Made by a program: the position numbers and the translations under genes. The notes under the pieces are model-generated. The model searched no databases. It saw only the letters and a program-made list of their open reading frames with translations, and was not told where the DNA came from. Shown here piece after piece: positions 12,701-20,988 of a stretch of 64,000 nucleotides of DNA (within the stretch, counting starts at the first letter, position 1; every line of letters starts with the position of its first letter). Source of the DNA: Sipunculus nudus. Its lineage: Eukaryota > Annelida > Sipuncula > Golfingiida > Sipunculidae. Where the stretch lies: NCBI GenBank assembly GCA_026874595.1, contig CM049307.1:64474870-64538869 (forward strand), read 5' to 3'.

Positions 12701-15700
12701 GGACTCATAAAATCAATCAAATATAGAGATACATTATATAAATCAATGAGAGCTGCAGAAACAAATAGCATAGAATTCACAACAAAAAAACACCAACTTA
12801 GACAATACAATAAAATTCTTAAAAAAACAATACTTGAAGCAAAACAACATTACTACAACAATAAATTCAATAAGACTAAAACAGATATTAAAAAAACATG
12901 GGAAACAATCAATGAAATAATACAAAGAAAAGAGAAAAAAAGCCTTCCCGAATACGTAATAATTAAAGGCGATAAAATAAATAATCCCACAAAAATAGCT
13001 AATCATTTCAATAATTTTTTTGGCAATATAGGAGTAAAAATGGCAAACAAAATAAAAAACAGTCACAAAATAGACTACAAGAAATATCTAAACACACAAA
13101 AAAAGCAAAGTACAAACACTAAAAACCTTTTAACTTTTAAACATGTAAATGACTCGGAAGTACAAAACATAATTGACAATCTCAAGCCAAAAAATAGTAC
13201 AGGATATGACAATCTTTCCAGTAATCTACTTAAGAAAATTAGTCCTGCCATTATCAGACCTCTTAGTATAATCATAAATCAGTCACTCACTACAGGTATA
13301 TTTCCTGATAAACTAAAAATAGCTAAAATAACCCCTATTCACAAAAAAGAATGTATTCATGAACCTGAAAATTACAGGCCAATTTCACTATTACCAACCA
13401 TTTCTAAATTATTTGAAAAAATAATATACAATCAATTATACGACTTTCTTCAAACAAATGACTAAATATACACCAGCCAATATGGATTCAGAAAAAAACA
13501 CTCGACTGAACATGCAATATTAGAATTAGCAGACAGACTATATAAAGAAATAGACAATGGAAATACACCACTCGCAATATATTTAGACTTATCAAAAGCA
13601 TTCGACACCTTAAATCATGACATATTAACACATAAACTAAAATTTTACGGTATTAAAGGAAAAACTCTACTATGGCTTACTAACTATCTAACTAACAGAA
13701 CGCAATACGTTGATTACAAAGGACACAAATCAAATAAACTTCTAATAAACACCGGGGTACCCCAGGGATCAATCCTGGGTCCTCTATTGTACTTAATATA
13801 TATGAATGACATACATCAATGCAGCAACTATTTTAATTTCATACTATACGCTGACGATACAACATTATTTAACCCCTTGGCAAGTTACAACAAACTAAAA
13901 GACCAACACATCATCAACAAAGAATTAAATAAAGTACATAACTGGTTAAATGCTAATAAACTCTCATTAAATGTACAAAAAACAAAATTTATGATCTTTC
14001 ATACTAAACATAAAACTCTAAAAGATGGAAGCCCTGATCTCAAAATTGATAAAACACCAATAGAAAGGGTATCAGATTTCAATTTCTTGGGTATAACAAT
14101 AAATGAACACATGAAATGGCAAACACACACAAACAAAATTGCATCAAAAATTTCAAAATACATAGGAGTACTAAATAAATTAAAACAATACCTACCAATA
14201 CACATACTTAAAACCATATATGATACACTTATTCTGTCCCAATTAAATTACGGAATCCTAATATGGGGTTATGACACAAATAGATTAGAAAAATTACAAA
14301 AAAAAGCCTTAAGAATAATTACAAATAACAACTACAATGCACACACAGAACCAATCTTTAAATCATCAAAAACCCTAAAAATCAAGGATATTTTCAAATT
14401 AAACATAATAAAATTTTATTATAATTATTGTCATGCAGCACTTCCAAAATTCTTCCTAACGTTTAATATATCGACAAGAAACATGACGCACAGACACAAC
14501 ACAAGACACAAAGACACCCTAGCTACAAATAAAACAAGAACCAAAATAGCAGACAATAGTCTGAGGAACAAAATACCAAAAGTCATAAATGAAACTGACC
14601 ATAACATTGCTGATAAAATCTACACCCACAGCCTCCAAGGATTAATTAATTACACCAAACAACATTTTATAAATACATACAAAGAAAATTGCACACAAAC
14701 AAACTGCTACATCTGTAACAAAAATTAGAATTTTTCGTTGTTTTTCCTTTCCTCCATTAACAAACAAACATATTTAAAAAACCCATTAATTCTTTCAATC
14801 TCCTTCACTATTTTTGTAAACAATTATTATCATCTCATTGTAAATGTATCAATCATGTTCAATCATCCATATTTATATATACTTTCTTATACCAAATGTT
14901 TGCAGGTGGCTGTTGTGTCAGCGGAAAAAAAATCCTTACAACAGTCTCCTGACATAGTAAAAACGAAAAGATAAACAATTGAATATACAATATATGGATA
15001 TGTACAATTTTATGTCAAATAAACTTCTTCTTCTTCTTCTTCTTCTTCATTAGTGTATTTACACAAATTAGCAGGAAGTAATATTAAAGGAAGCAGTTAG
15101 ACAGATTGGAATTTGTGTGCATATTTACATATAGCTTGTGATGCTGGTTGTCTTATAGAAAAACTAAAACATTGTATAATCTCATGCAGGGACAAGCGGA
15201 TGTGAATGTACAAGATTACAGTGGCTGGACTCCGCTGCACATTGCCACCTGCAGCAAAAGAGCCAGCATTATAGCCCTGCTGCTGACTGCTGGAGCAGAC
15301 CCACACATCAGCACTTTTGAAAATGAAGAATCTTCTGCCTTGGACATGGCAGAAAATATGGATAACGAACGTGTACGTCCAGTTGAGATATACTTAATTA
15401 GTGATTACAACGTTACTATCAGCTCTGGATAGAACTGATGAGGATTAAATTCTGTATTGTCCTGGAACGTAAGCTGCCTGTTTTAAAAATTTGCCTCCCA
15501 GGTTGGAATTTTTAATAAAGTAGGGATAAAAATAAAATGTGCATTGACAACTTTGTGTTATGTACCTGTAGGCAGTTTTATTTATTTAATTTCATTTTGC
15601 CAAAGAAACCGTTGGAATTGTAACAAAAGCATGAGTATATGAGAGTTTAAGAATTACCAGTTGATTAACTAAAAAAAGTTGCAGGAGTGACCTTTATTTT

Positions 15701-18700
15701 TCAGATTTTGAAGGTATTGCGTGGAGAGCCGATAACAGATATGTACTCTGAGATACATAGCCATGATGCACTTCTTGATTCTGGCATGGTACTCAATTCA
15801 GGTAGGCCGCACCTTTATAATGTTATAATGTGAAAAGTCTGCCTTTATTATATAGATTACTGTTATTTTTGTGTTGACCTTGTGAAGCTTGATATCTTTT
15901 TTCACAAGTTTACTTGTAAGTTGTAAGACTGAATTTATAACAGATGAACAGTCATTACAACCTAGATGTGACTATTGGCTATGCATGGTGTTTGTATGTT
16001 GTAACATATTGAAATATTCTGTGTCAGTTAACCAGTGAAACTAGAAATCTGCATTCTTAGGAATGCAAGCCATGTGGGGGTTCCTATTGTGGGATGTTTG
16101 CATTCACTTATATTGCCCATATTCCCAGGTTCATTCTTGCATAAGTGACTGTACATTTATTAATACTCCTTGATGACATTCCTGAATCTGGATCATATGC
16201 CAGATCCACACCAAATCTAATCTATTCTTCCTTGGTCAATTCCTTTGTCCCGAAATGTCCTGAAAATTTCATGACACACTAGCTGAGGACTTTGATTGTG
16301 GGGTATGTGGTGGTTTAAAGTAAACAGTTAAGGCTAAAGCTCCTTCATTGTGAGGATGTAATATGTGCTGGAGATCACCAATTGAAATATTTGCTTTTTC
16401 TGTTTTGCTGATTGTCAGTGACCATATCACATTTATAACAATTATAAGTTTATGTATATTAACTTTTTAATACCTTGATTTTTAATTATCTTCTAACTGG
16501 GTTGATAATTATACATACTAGTAGTTAATCTCAAATTTGTATTTTAATATGTTATTTTACACCTTGTAAAATCTTATATTAGGTGATATGCACCGGTTGG
16601 ATGCAGCGACCCGGATAAAGTTGTCAAAACTGTTGGATGTGTTGCGGCCGTCAGCTGACTGGATTGCTTTGTCGGATCACCTTGGTCTGTCCAGTCTTGT
16701 TGAACCCCTGCATGGAATGAAATATCCTACTCGCGCCCTTCTCGATAATTTTGAGGTATGGATATAAATTTTTGTTATATACCCCTCTTAGACAGGACGT
16801 ATGATGGACCCTCTGCCCATGATAATTTACAAGGAATATGATGGATTTTGATGAAACTTAATTGAAATATAAACTAATATAATATCTTATCATTATTTAT
16901 TTATGTTTAAGTAAAAAGTGATATAATTTCTGGGATGTGTTGGTATCACAAAAACTGTTAACACTAATAATGTAAAAATATTTAGAGAAACTAGTCTCTT
17001 AATCTGACGGTTTTCACTTTTCATGGCTATAGCTGCAATAGTTCTTCAGAAATTTAATTTCCGTAAATTTATATTCTTTGGCAGGTTAAATGGCCATGTT
17101 TAGACAGGGTGATAAAATTTAATAATAGGCACTGGATAAGTAAACTTATATTGTGAAATCTGGCTCCTTATTGCATAATTGTTTCATAACAAGAGCGATG
17201 TAACTCCTCATGCCTATTACAGTTATTGAATAGAGATGTTTATATTGTCAGCTTATTCGACTATGAACCCATCATCCATAACAGAAATACTATTATCTAA
17301 ATATAAACTTTTTGGTGATACTGGACTTCACAATAAATTTATGTTTAATGTATAGTAGTATATACTTTGATGCAACAATGGGCATTTGAAATTTTATTCG
17401 CACCAACAGAGACCATATCAGGCTCTCCATCTTTACTGCACTGGAGAAAGCTGAAGTGAAATAATAATTGGCAAAATAAATTGTTTGGAGCCCTCTGGCG
17501 AGTACACTATGAACTGTTAACCTTTTTCAGGCTCTTGACGGGACTGTTGAACAGCTGTGTGGTGCTCTACATAAGATGAATCGTATGGACTGCCTGAGAC
17601 TGCTGAGGGACGACGTGGGGGTTGCTCTACCTGATCACGAGGACGGGGAGAGTATAACTATAGGTAGGACTGTTAAAAATGTTTTGGGCTTAAAAACAGT
17701 GGGCATTGGCTCAGCTGACTGTAAGTCCACTGAGCTATAGTGAAGATCTTTTGTCCGTCAGCTGTCCATCCATCTGTCCAGCCATTAAAACAGGGCAAAT
17801 GTGTGCTTTTATCAAATTTGTTGAAGAAGTGGAAATCTCTGAGTGCTAAATGAACTCATAATGAAGGTTTTAAAGGGAGGACTGCCAAATCAGTGAATGT
17901 GTTTTTTCTCTGTACATACAGAAATAAAAGCTCTTTTATTGCATGTACAACCATTGTAGGAGCACAAAAGACATTGCATGGATTTGGAACAAAGCAAACT
18001 ACACATGCAGGGCAGACTTTATAATAATACTACAAAATGGCTGTAGCATTAAGATTTACATTTTCAAGTAACAACATTATAATAAAAACTGCAGCTTCTT
18101 TTCAGTGCACCTGGATTTGATAATTTTCTGTCATATGTAAGCAAATTCAGCTGAGCACCATGATCCATGGGTCCCTTGTTAACTCAGCTGACTGAAAGTC
18201 AACTGATGTATAGAAATTGCACTCTGTCTGTAGTCCGTCCGGCTGTACATTAGTTAGGCACAAATCATAACTGCTGGCCCTAGAAACTTTCCCGTGAACA
18301 TGTAGAGAGGTCTATAAAAAAAATTCCTTGGAAACTTGAAATTAGGTCAATGTGACCTATATTCTCGGAGCTATGGGGCGCATAAATTTGATACAAAACC
18401 ACCAGTATCTTGATGATTAATGCATGGGTAACCATGAATTTTGCCTTGAATAGTTTTGTCAGTTCCCAAAAACTGGTCCTGCCACCTGTATTTTCATGAT
18501 TTTTACAATTTTTTATTGTTTTTGAAACATTAAATTACAGCAATTATGTTCATTTCTCAGCTTTGGTTTCATCAAGGGTTCTGAAACCCAGTGTGTTTAA
18601 TGTTTATGACTGGTTTCTTCAGTTCCTGAAGACTGATGGTGCCACCTGTATTTTTTTCTATTTTTGATGCTTTTTTTCCTTTATTTTGAGACTGCCAGAT

Positions 18701-20276
18701 TGTGTTTATACTATCAGATTCCCAACTGCTTCATCTGTGTCATCTGTGTCCTGAAATCTTGTGTGTTTATAATGGCCCTGCTTGAATAAGCAGATGCTCT
18801 ATATTAAACACCCTGTCCGGCTGTCTGATCATCTTTCTGTATGCCTGTCAAATTTGTTTCCTGATGATAACTCCAGTTTGGATTGACATATGGCTATCAA
18901 ACTTGACTTATATATGGCCCATTTCTAATGCAAGAACTGTATTGATTTTGGGGTCAAAGGTAAAGGTCCCACTTATTTAGAAAGATTGTGGATGTATTTT
19001 AAGCCATATTTTGCATCCCAAACCTTCCGTCTTGCATTTATATCTGACTTGCTAAGAGGGAAGAACCTGATCGATTTTGGGGTCACAAGGGTAATAATGG
19101 TCAAGGTCACAGGGGCCATGTGTCCAAATATTTGTGTTTGGAATGACATATTGGTTTCAAACTTGATTTATATATGACCCACCAACAATTTATAAGAACT
19201 AATTTTGAGGTCAAACTCACAGGGCACACTTCTTGAAGTATTTTAAGCCAGACGTTTGATCCCAAACCCTCCCATCTTCCAGCTATCGCTCACTTGCCAA
19301 TAGTGTCACAAGGTCACAAATTAATTTTATGGATGGTAACTCCAGTTTGGGTAGACAGGTTGGCTTCACACAGATTGCAGGACCCATATTTTGAAAAAGC
19401 TCATAAACATATCCTTATAGACAAACTCAGCTGAGGGTCGAGACCTATGGGACCCTAGTTTTTCTTGAGAGAGGGACTGTTGAGACTTGATGTTTTGTGG
19501 TTTTGCAGGGATGGGGTTTGGGACTAGAAGTTTTGTTTGGGGTGGGTTAAACTGGAAGATTTGTGTATTGCCTGGGCATGGTTAAGACATGAGGTTTTGT
19601 TTTGCACAGGAAGGATTCAGACTATATTTTTTTTTCTTTTTAATTCAGCTGCAGTATTATGATTCTGCTTTTTTGTGAGGGGGGTGGGGGGTTTCAGTTT
19701 AGACTATAAAGTTCATCTTTTGTTCCACTAGGGTCAAGTTCTGAGTTTTGCTCAAATGGTGTAAAGATTACAGTTTGTTTTGCATGCCTGGGATAAACAC
19801 TTGATGGTCTATGTATGTCCTTGGGTGGAGTTCTGTTGATTTCAAGGTTAAGATCAGCAGACTTATGTTTCTGGTGATGTACTGGCAGGATAAATAAATT
19901 TTTAGATTAGAGAGTGTCATTTCTGCTTAAATCTTGATGATCTTGATCTGAACATCAGGCCTGTAACATTTACTGTTCTTCTTTTGTAGCACCAGAAATG
20001 ACAAAATCAGATATCGTAAAACACAGAGAGTCTTCTAAAGATGGATCGGTCACCAGCCTCGAAGGACCTGTCACCAGCCTCGAGGGACATTATACAGAGC
20101 TGACCAAGGAAAATCCTCAGGCTATATACAGCTCTCAACAACCACAAACTCAAGTGTTACCTAAGGAACCAGGCCTGGCACCACCAGCACCTGTATCTAA
20201 AGATCAAGTACGGAGCATCGATGAAGGAATATATACTTTAAGTATTAACGCCTCAGTCCCAGACATGGATGCATAG
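610..20276 (+). CDS. NFKB1: NF-kappa-B p105-type precursor, 16 exons visible, 5-prime end outside window
   Basis: Rel-family transcription factor precursor. The N-terminal half is expected to act as a p50-like DNA-binding protein, and the C-terminal ankyrin half as a cytoplasmic IkB-like inhibitor. The visible exons (610-768, 1240-1344, 2271-2365, 4070-4208, 4538-4579, 5403-5534, 6267-6803, 7149-7302, 7560-7674, 8597-8816, 9394-9563, 15190-15372, 15705-15801, 16583-16755, 17531-17663, 19990-20276) join in one frame to about 912 residues. Approximate residue positions: end of RHD-N 1-53; IPT dimerisation domain 54-166 ([17 protein letters not shown]); NLS KKRKKK near 175; Gly-rich segment 182-225; acidic Ser/Asp linker to 404; six ankyrin repeats 455-686; death domain 720-820; tail. 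All introns use GT/AG. The DNA-recognition loop is not in the window. The combination of RHD, Gly-rich region, ankyrins and death domain excludes Dorsal/c-Rel. It could be called Relish or p100, but single-copy invertebrate p105 is the simplest reading. Confidence 0.95.
1240..1344 (+). CDS. NFKB1: NF-kB p105 exon: start of RHD dimerisation domain
   Basis: Acceptor TTTTAACAG, donor GTCAGT. Encodes the start of the IPT domain, with [19 protein letters not shown] and LLCDRVQK. These correspond closely to the p50 dimerisation-domain opening, in which a Cys-rich turn precedes the first beta strands. Confidence 0.93.
1377..1504 (+). repeat. 38-bp minisatellite, 3.3 copies
   Basis: Three consecutive 38-bp units start at 1377, 1415 and 1453, each reading CAGTTCAGTACTCCACTGCC followed by AATTCAATATCCCACTAT, with at most two differences. 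A partial fourth unit follows. The array starts only 32 bp after the donor at 1345. Confidence 0.9.
2271..2365 (+). CDS. NFKB1: NF-kB p105 exon: dimerisation domain middle
   Basis: Acceptor TTCTTCAG, donor GTAAAT. Encodes [18 protein letters not shown] and the FGPADVHRQ strand of the p50-type IPT domain. The reading frame closes exactly on a codon boundary (phase 0). Confidence 0.93.
2366..4069. other. NF-kB intron with repeat fragments
   Basis: Contains a perfect 14-bp palindrome CCCGGTATACCGGG at 2442-2455, within a GC-rich start of a probable repeat. A Helitron-like terminus lies at 3464. No exon was recognised in the remainder. Confidence 0.5.
3464..3690 (+). mobile_element. Helitron-like element fragment (hairpin end only)
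   Basis: Starts with AGCTCAGCTGAATATAAGTC and the complementary arm AACTGAGCTAT, the same hairpin terminus seen at 17709, 28668 and (reversed) 59010. It is followed by a decayed tCCGT-type tract. The opposite CCATGGGTC-type terminus is not visible, so the end is approximate. Confidence 0.45.
4070..4208 (+). CDS. NFKB1: NF-kB p105 exon: dimerisation domain end
   Basis: Acceptor ATATTTCAG, donor GTAAGA. Encodes [19 protein letters not shown], then [19 protein letters not shown] and FPQSI, the conserved closing strands of the p50 IPT domain. A 20-nt exon segment (4166-4185) is copied into the next intron at 4221-4240. Confidence 0.94.
4209..5402. other. NF-kB introns flanking the NLS micro-exon
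   Basis: Apart from the micro-exon at 4538-4579 this stretch is AT-rich intron. The only structure noted is the 20-nt copy of upstream exon sequence at 4221-4240. Confidence 0.6.
4538..4579 (+). CDS. NFKB1: NF-kB p105 micro-exon: nuclear localisation signal
   Basis: A 42-nt exon with acceptor TTCTTGTAG and donor GTAATT. Encodes [14 protein letters not shown], the basic nuclear localisation signal that directly follows the Rel homology region in p50. The frame and both splice sites agree with the flanking exons. Confidence 0.9.
5403..5534 (+). CDS. NFKB1: NF-kB p105 exon: glycine-rich region
   Basis: Acceptor TTGCTGTTAG, donor GTCAGT. Encodes [20 protein letters not shown] and AGGSE, then an Asn/Ser-rich stretch. 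In p105/p100 a glycine-rich region downstream of the NLS acts as the processing stop signal for the proteasome (established for vertebrates). Equivalence here is inferred from position and composition. Confidence 0.88.
5535..6266. other. NF-kB intron, no structure seen
   Basis: AT-rich sequence ending in the acceptor TTTGTGACAG. Nothing else recognised. Confidence 0.7.
6267..6803 (+). CDS. NFKB1: NF-kB p105 exon: acidic Ser/Asp-rich linker
   Basis: The largest exon (537 nt), acceptor TGTGACAG, donor GTAAGT at 6804. Encodes a low-complexity Ser, Asp, Glu and Lys-rich linker between the glycine-rich segment and the ankyrin repeats. It includes an acidic tract with Tyr residues (GEDYYYGH) and several Ser-Asp pairs, such as [10 protein letters not shown], that could be phosphorylated. 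It has little conserved fold and is probably disordered. Codons past 6803 in the same frame are intronic read-through. Confidence 0.85.
7149..7302 (+). CDS. NFKB1: NF-kB p105 exon: pre-ankyrin helices
   Basis: Acceptor GATGTGTTTCAG, donor GTAAGT at 7303. Encodes helical sequence with [19 protein letters not shown], then [20 protein letters not shown]. This is the lead-in to ankyrin repeat 1, equivalent to the RALLDYAVTGD region of p105. Confidence 0.85.
7560..7674 (+). CDS. NFKB1: NF-kB p105 exon: ankyrin repeat 1
   Basis: Acceptor TTGTTTCAG, donor GTAACG. Encodes [20 protein letters not shown] and NLLKQ. The xLHLGIIH helix start matches the first ankyrin repeat of p105/p100 (family xLHLAIIH). 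Confidence 0.92.
7675..8596. other. NF-kB intron, no structure seen
   Basis: AT-rich intron between the exons for ankyrin repeats 1 and 2. No exon, repeat array or transposon terminus recognised. Confidence 0.65.
8597..8816 (+). CDS. NFKB1: NF-kB p105 exon: ankyrin repeats 2 and 3
   Basis: Acceptor TTGATTTCAG, donor GTGGGT. Encodes [18 protein letters not shown], then [14 protein letters not shown] (repeat 2), and [14 protein letters not shown] with a Lys/His-rich insertion (repeat 3). The insertion in repeat 3 is a known feature of p105/p100 proteins. Confidence 0.93.
9165..9380 (+). repeat. Degenerate minisatellite in NF-kB intron
   Basis: About six degraded units built on (T)AGAGTGACAGGTTTGAGGCT, spaced roughly 30-40 bp. 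They run up to the polypyrimidine tract before the acceptor at 9393. Confidence 0.75.
9394..9563 (+). CDS. NFKB1: NF-kB p105 exon: ankyrin repeats 4 and 5 (first part)
   Basis: Acceptor TTTTTAAG, donor GTAAAG. Encodes [19 protein letters not shown], the [13 protein letters not shown] turn, and [20 protein letters not shown]. Ends in phase 0 inside repeat 5; the next coding exon is 5.6 kb away because a LINE lies in the intron. Confidence 0.93.
9537..9750 (+). repeat. Degenerate tandem copies of an exon end and splice donor
   Basis: The end of the ankyrin exon, GCGATTGGCAGCTTGCTCAT then GGAGGTAAAG, is echoed three more times at about 9587, 9681 and 9718. The copies read as variants of GCAATTGGCAGCCT, and one (9704 region) retains a GCGGTAAAAT donor-like sequence. 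Confidence 0.65.
10228..11001 (+). CDS. LINE ORF1p-like RNA-binding protein
   Basis: An intact 257-residue ORF. Residues about 30-85 form a coiled coil (heptads such as [20 protein letters not shown]). A basic RRM-like region follows ([34 protein letters not shown]), and then a C-terminal segment with [20 protein letters not shown]. This layout matches the ORF1 proteins of L1-like and other LINEs, which trimerise through the coiled coil and coat the element RNA (family knowledge). The first ATG lies at the start of the open frame. It is followed by an inter-ORF spacer with no overlap to ORF2. No stop or frameshift is seen, so the protein could still be made. Confidence 0.85.
   Translation: MDASSQIAQQLVSALLNKDVQKYFENYIVHPLRTELKELKTEIKNLKETVQENETEIDELRTEMQELQRKLAKKCEIKTIKEKIEQHKKCKNIIIEGIQQRINENTANLVVETLNRNLKLRKPLNENDLDSAIRIGKNTENRPKKILVIFKKEKTKDIIYHEKRLLRKNKNEKIYISEDLTKKTDELLYECRKMKKNKQIKSVWTYKGDVYVKEDDKTTSTLIEDIEHLEQFKDFLLMSANSRESLQLESPHGSKNN
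11002..11578. other. LINE inter-ORF spacer
   Basis: AT-rich and non-coding. Ends with TTATTATTATTATTAATTTT just before the ORF2 ATG. It contains no recognised domain and may hold internal translation-initiation signals. Confidence 0.5.
11579..14728 (+). pseudogene. LINE ORF2: APE endonuclease + reverse transcriptase, one in-frame stop
   Basis: 1050 codons in one frame, broken only by TAA at 13463-13465. N-terminal AP-type endonuclease: [51 protein letters not shown]. Reverse transcriptase follows: [63 protein letters not shown] and the catalytic LYADDTTLF near 13845-13865. The C-terminal domain ends with a Cys-bearing CYICNKN. The motif set fits the jockey/CR1 superclade; the exact clade needs a phylogeny. 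A single nonsense codon with no frameshift implies a young insertion. Confidence 0.9.
15190..15372 (+). CDS. NFKB1: NF-kB p105 exon: ankyrin repeats 5 (end) and 6
   Basis: Acceptor CTCATGCAG, donor GTACGT at 15373. Encodes [19 protein letters not shown], then [12 protein letters not shown] and [13 protein letters not shown]. The 183-nt exon keeps phase 0 at both ends and completes the ankyrin block after the LINE-bearing intron. Confidence 0.92.
15705..15801 (+). CDS. NFKB1: NF-kB p105 exon: linker to death domain
   Basis: Acceptor TTTTTCAG, donor GTAGGC. Encodes [20 protein letters not shown] and [12 protein letters not shown]. Contains DSGMVLNS, which shows DSG followed two residues later by hydrophobics and then Ser. 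It resembles a beta-TrCP-type DSG core but is imperfectly spaced. Confidence 0.85.
15802..17530. other. NF-kB introns around the death-domain exon
   Basis: Apart from the exon at 16583-16755, AT-rich intron. No transposon terminus, array or further exon recognised. Confidence 0.6.
16583..16755 (+). CDS. NFKB1: NF-kB p105 exon: death domain N-terminal half
   Basis: Acceptor TTATATTAG, donor GTATGG. Encodes [34 protein letters not shown] and ALLDNFE. This matches helices 1-4 of the p105/p100 death domain (DWRLLADKLGL-type helix, LLDNYE-type ending). Confidence 0.92.
17531..17663 (+). CDS. NFKB1: NF-kB p105 exon: death domain C-terminal half
   Basis: Acceptor CCTTTTTCAG, donor GTAGGA. Encodes [20 protein letters not shown] and [13 protein letters not shown], helices 5-6 of the death domain (GTVxxLxxAL motif). 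Followed by a 2.3-kb intron containing two Helitron-like elements. Confidence 0.92.
17709..18180 (+). mobile_element. Helitron-like (Pearl/Helentron-type) non-autonomous element, short copy
   Basis: Starts GCTCAGCTGACTGTAAGTCC with hairpin arm ACTGAGCTATAG and a decayed TTTGTCCGTCAGCTGTCC tract. It ends TTCAGCTGAGCACCATGATC then CATGGGTCCCTTGTT. Both termini match those at 28668/31719 and, reversed, 59010/54585. Total about 470 bp. Placement in the Helitron/Helentron group is inferred from asymmetric termini with a terminal hairpin. Confidence 0.65.
18181..19460 (+). mobile_element. Helitron-like element abutting the previous copy head to tail
   Basis: Begins immediately after the preceding copy with AACTCAGCTGACTGAAAGTC and arm AACTGATGTATAG, then GTCCGTCCGGC. 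It ends CAGCTGAGGGTCGAGACC then TATGGGACCCTAGTT. The interior has degenerate repeats of about 300 bp (18300-18800, and 18830-19450) with TCAAGGTCA-like motifs. Confidence 0.6.
19990..20276 (+). CDS. NFKB1: NF-kB p105 terminal exon and stop codon
   Basis: Acceptor TTCTTTTGTAG. Encodes the Ser/Pro-rich C-terminal tail and ends at TAG 20274-20276. It contains a short internal duplication ([13 protein letters not shown]) and a late [10 protein letters not shown] motif. The vertebrate p105 tail carries IKK-phosphorylated DSGVETS at a comparable place, so the DEG motif is a candidate phosphomimetic counterpart (inference). Most codons are compatible with a disordered tail. Confidence 0.9.
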
Positions 20277-20719
20277 AAGTCTGGAAATTACTGTAGATAA
20301 TCAATGGGACAATGAAACGATTTGTTAATTTTTTATGCCATGTTTATTATAGAAGGTAAAAGATAATGTTTGTACATGTATATCTTCACTTCATTCCTTT
20401 CACCCAAAGTCAGAGACATTCTGTGCACAGTCGTACATATGTGAATACTGGGTGTTTCTGTATCCTGGTGTTGAGGTTATTCTTGTATAATTGGAAATAT
20501 GTATGCACCCTGTTTTTTGGTTTTGTTATATTTTACAGCATTTTTCTTCCCTCTGTATTTGCTTCACAGCATCAGTTTTATACCAGCTTGACTCAGACTT
20601 GTCTGATCCTGTGTCAGTTTTGAAATGGAAATAATAATTTTATAGAAAATGTTCTCATTTCTGAGGGATATTTAATAGAGCAAGTCTCAAGATACAATAA
20701 CGTTTTTGAACCATGTCTG

Positions 20720-20801
20720 CAGTCTGCACCAGGGTGTCATGGGATATTGGGGCAGCACTGCAGTCTGCACCAGGGTGTCATGGGATATTGGGGCAGCACT
20801 G
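20720..20801 (+). repeat. 41-bp perfect tandem duplication
   Basis: CAGTCTGCACCAGGGTGTCA plus 21 further bases occurs twice, back to back, at 20720 and 20761, without visible mismatch. Confidence 0.95.
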
Positions 20802-20988
20802 TAGCCGTGCATCGTCATTTACTGTTGCATCATGAGAACTCCGCAGTTGGCAGGGGTCTGCAGCACCTGATCTTCAGAATGTCTGTGTGTCATCTTTGAA
20901 ATGATAATCAGTTTCGAGGGAAACATCGTTAAAAGTTAAACATTGTTGACACTGTCAAATTAAGCCAACAGTCATGGTACATGAGCTC

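Larger units (their letters stand above)
9890..15048 (+). mobile_element. Jockey/CR1-group non-LTR retrotransposon (LINE), near full length
   Basis: Element of about 5.1 kb in sense orientation inside the NF-kB intron between ankyrin exons. It has a repeated 5-prime leader (two copies of CCAGTACGCAT around 9900-9950), ORF1 (10228-11001), a 577-nt spacer, ORF2 with endonuclease and reverse transcriptase (11579-14728), a 3-prime UTR with AATAAA at 15018-15023, and a (CTT)n tail at 15024-15048. The sense strand is strikingly A-rich and T-poor in codons, unlike the flanking exons. No clear target-site duplication was found, so the 5-prime limit is approximate. Confidence 0.9.
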
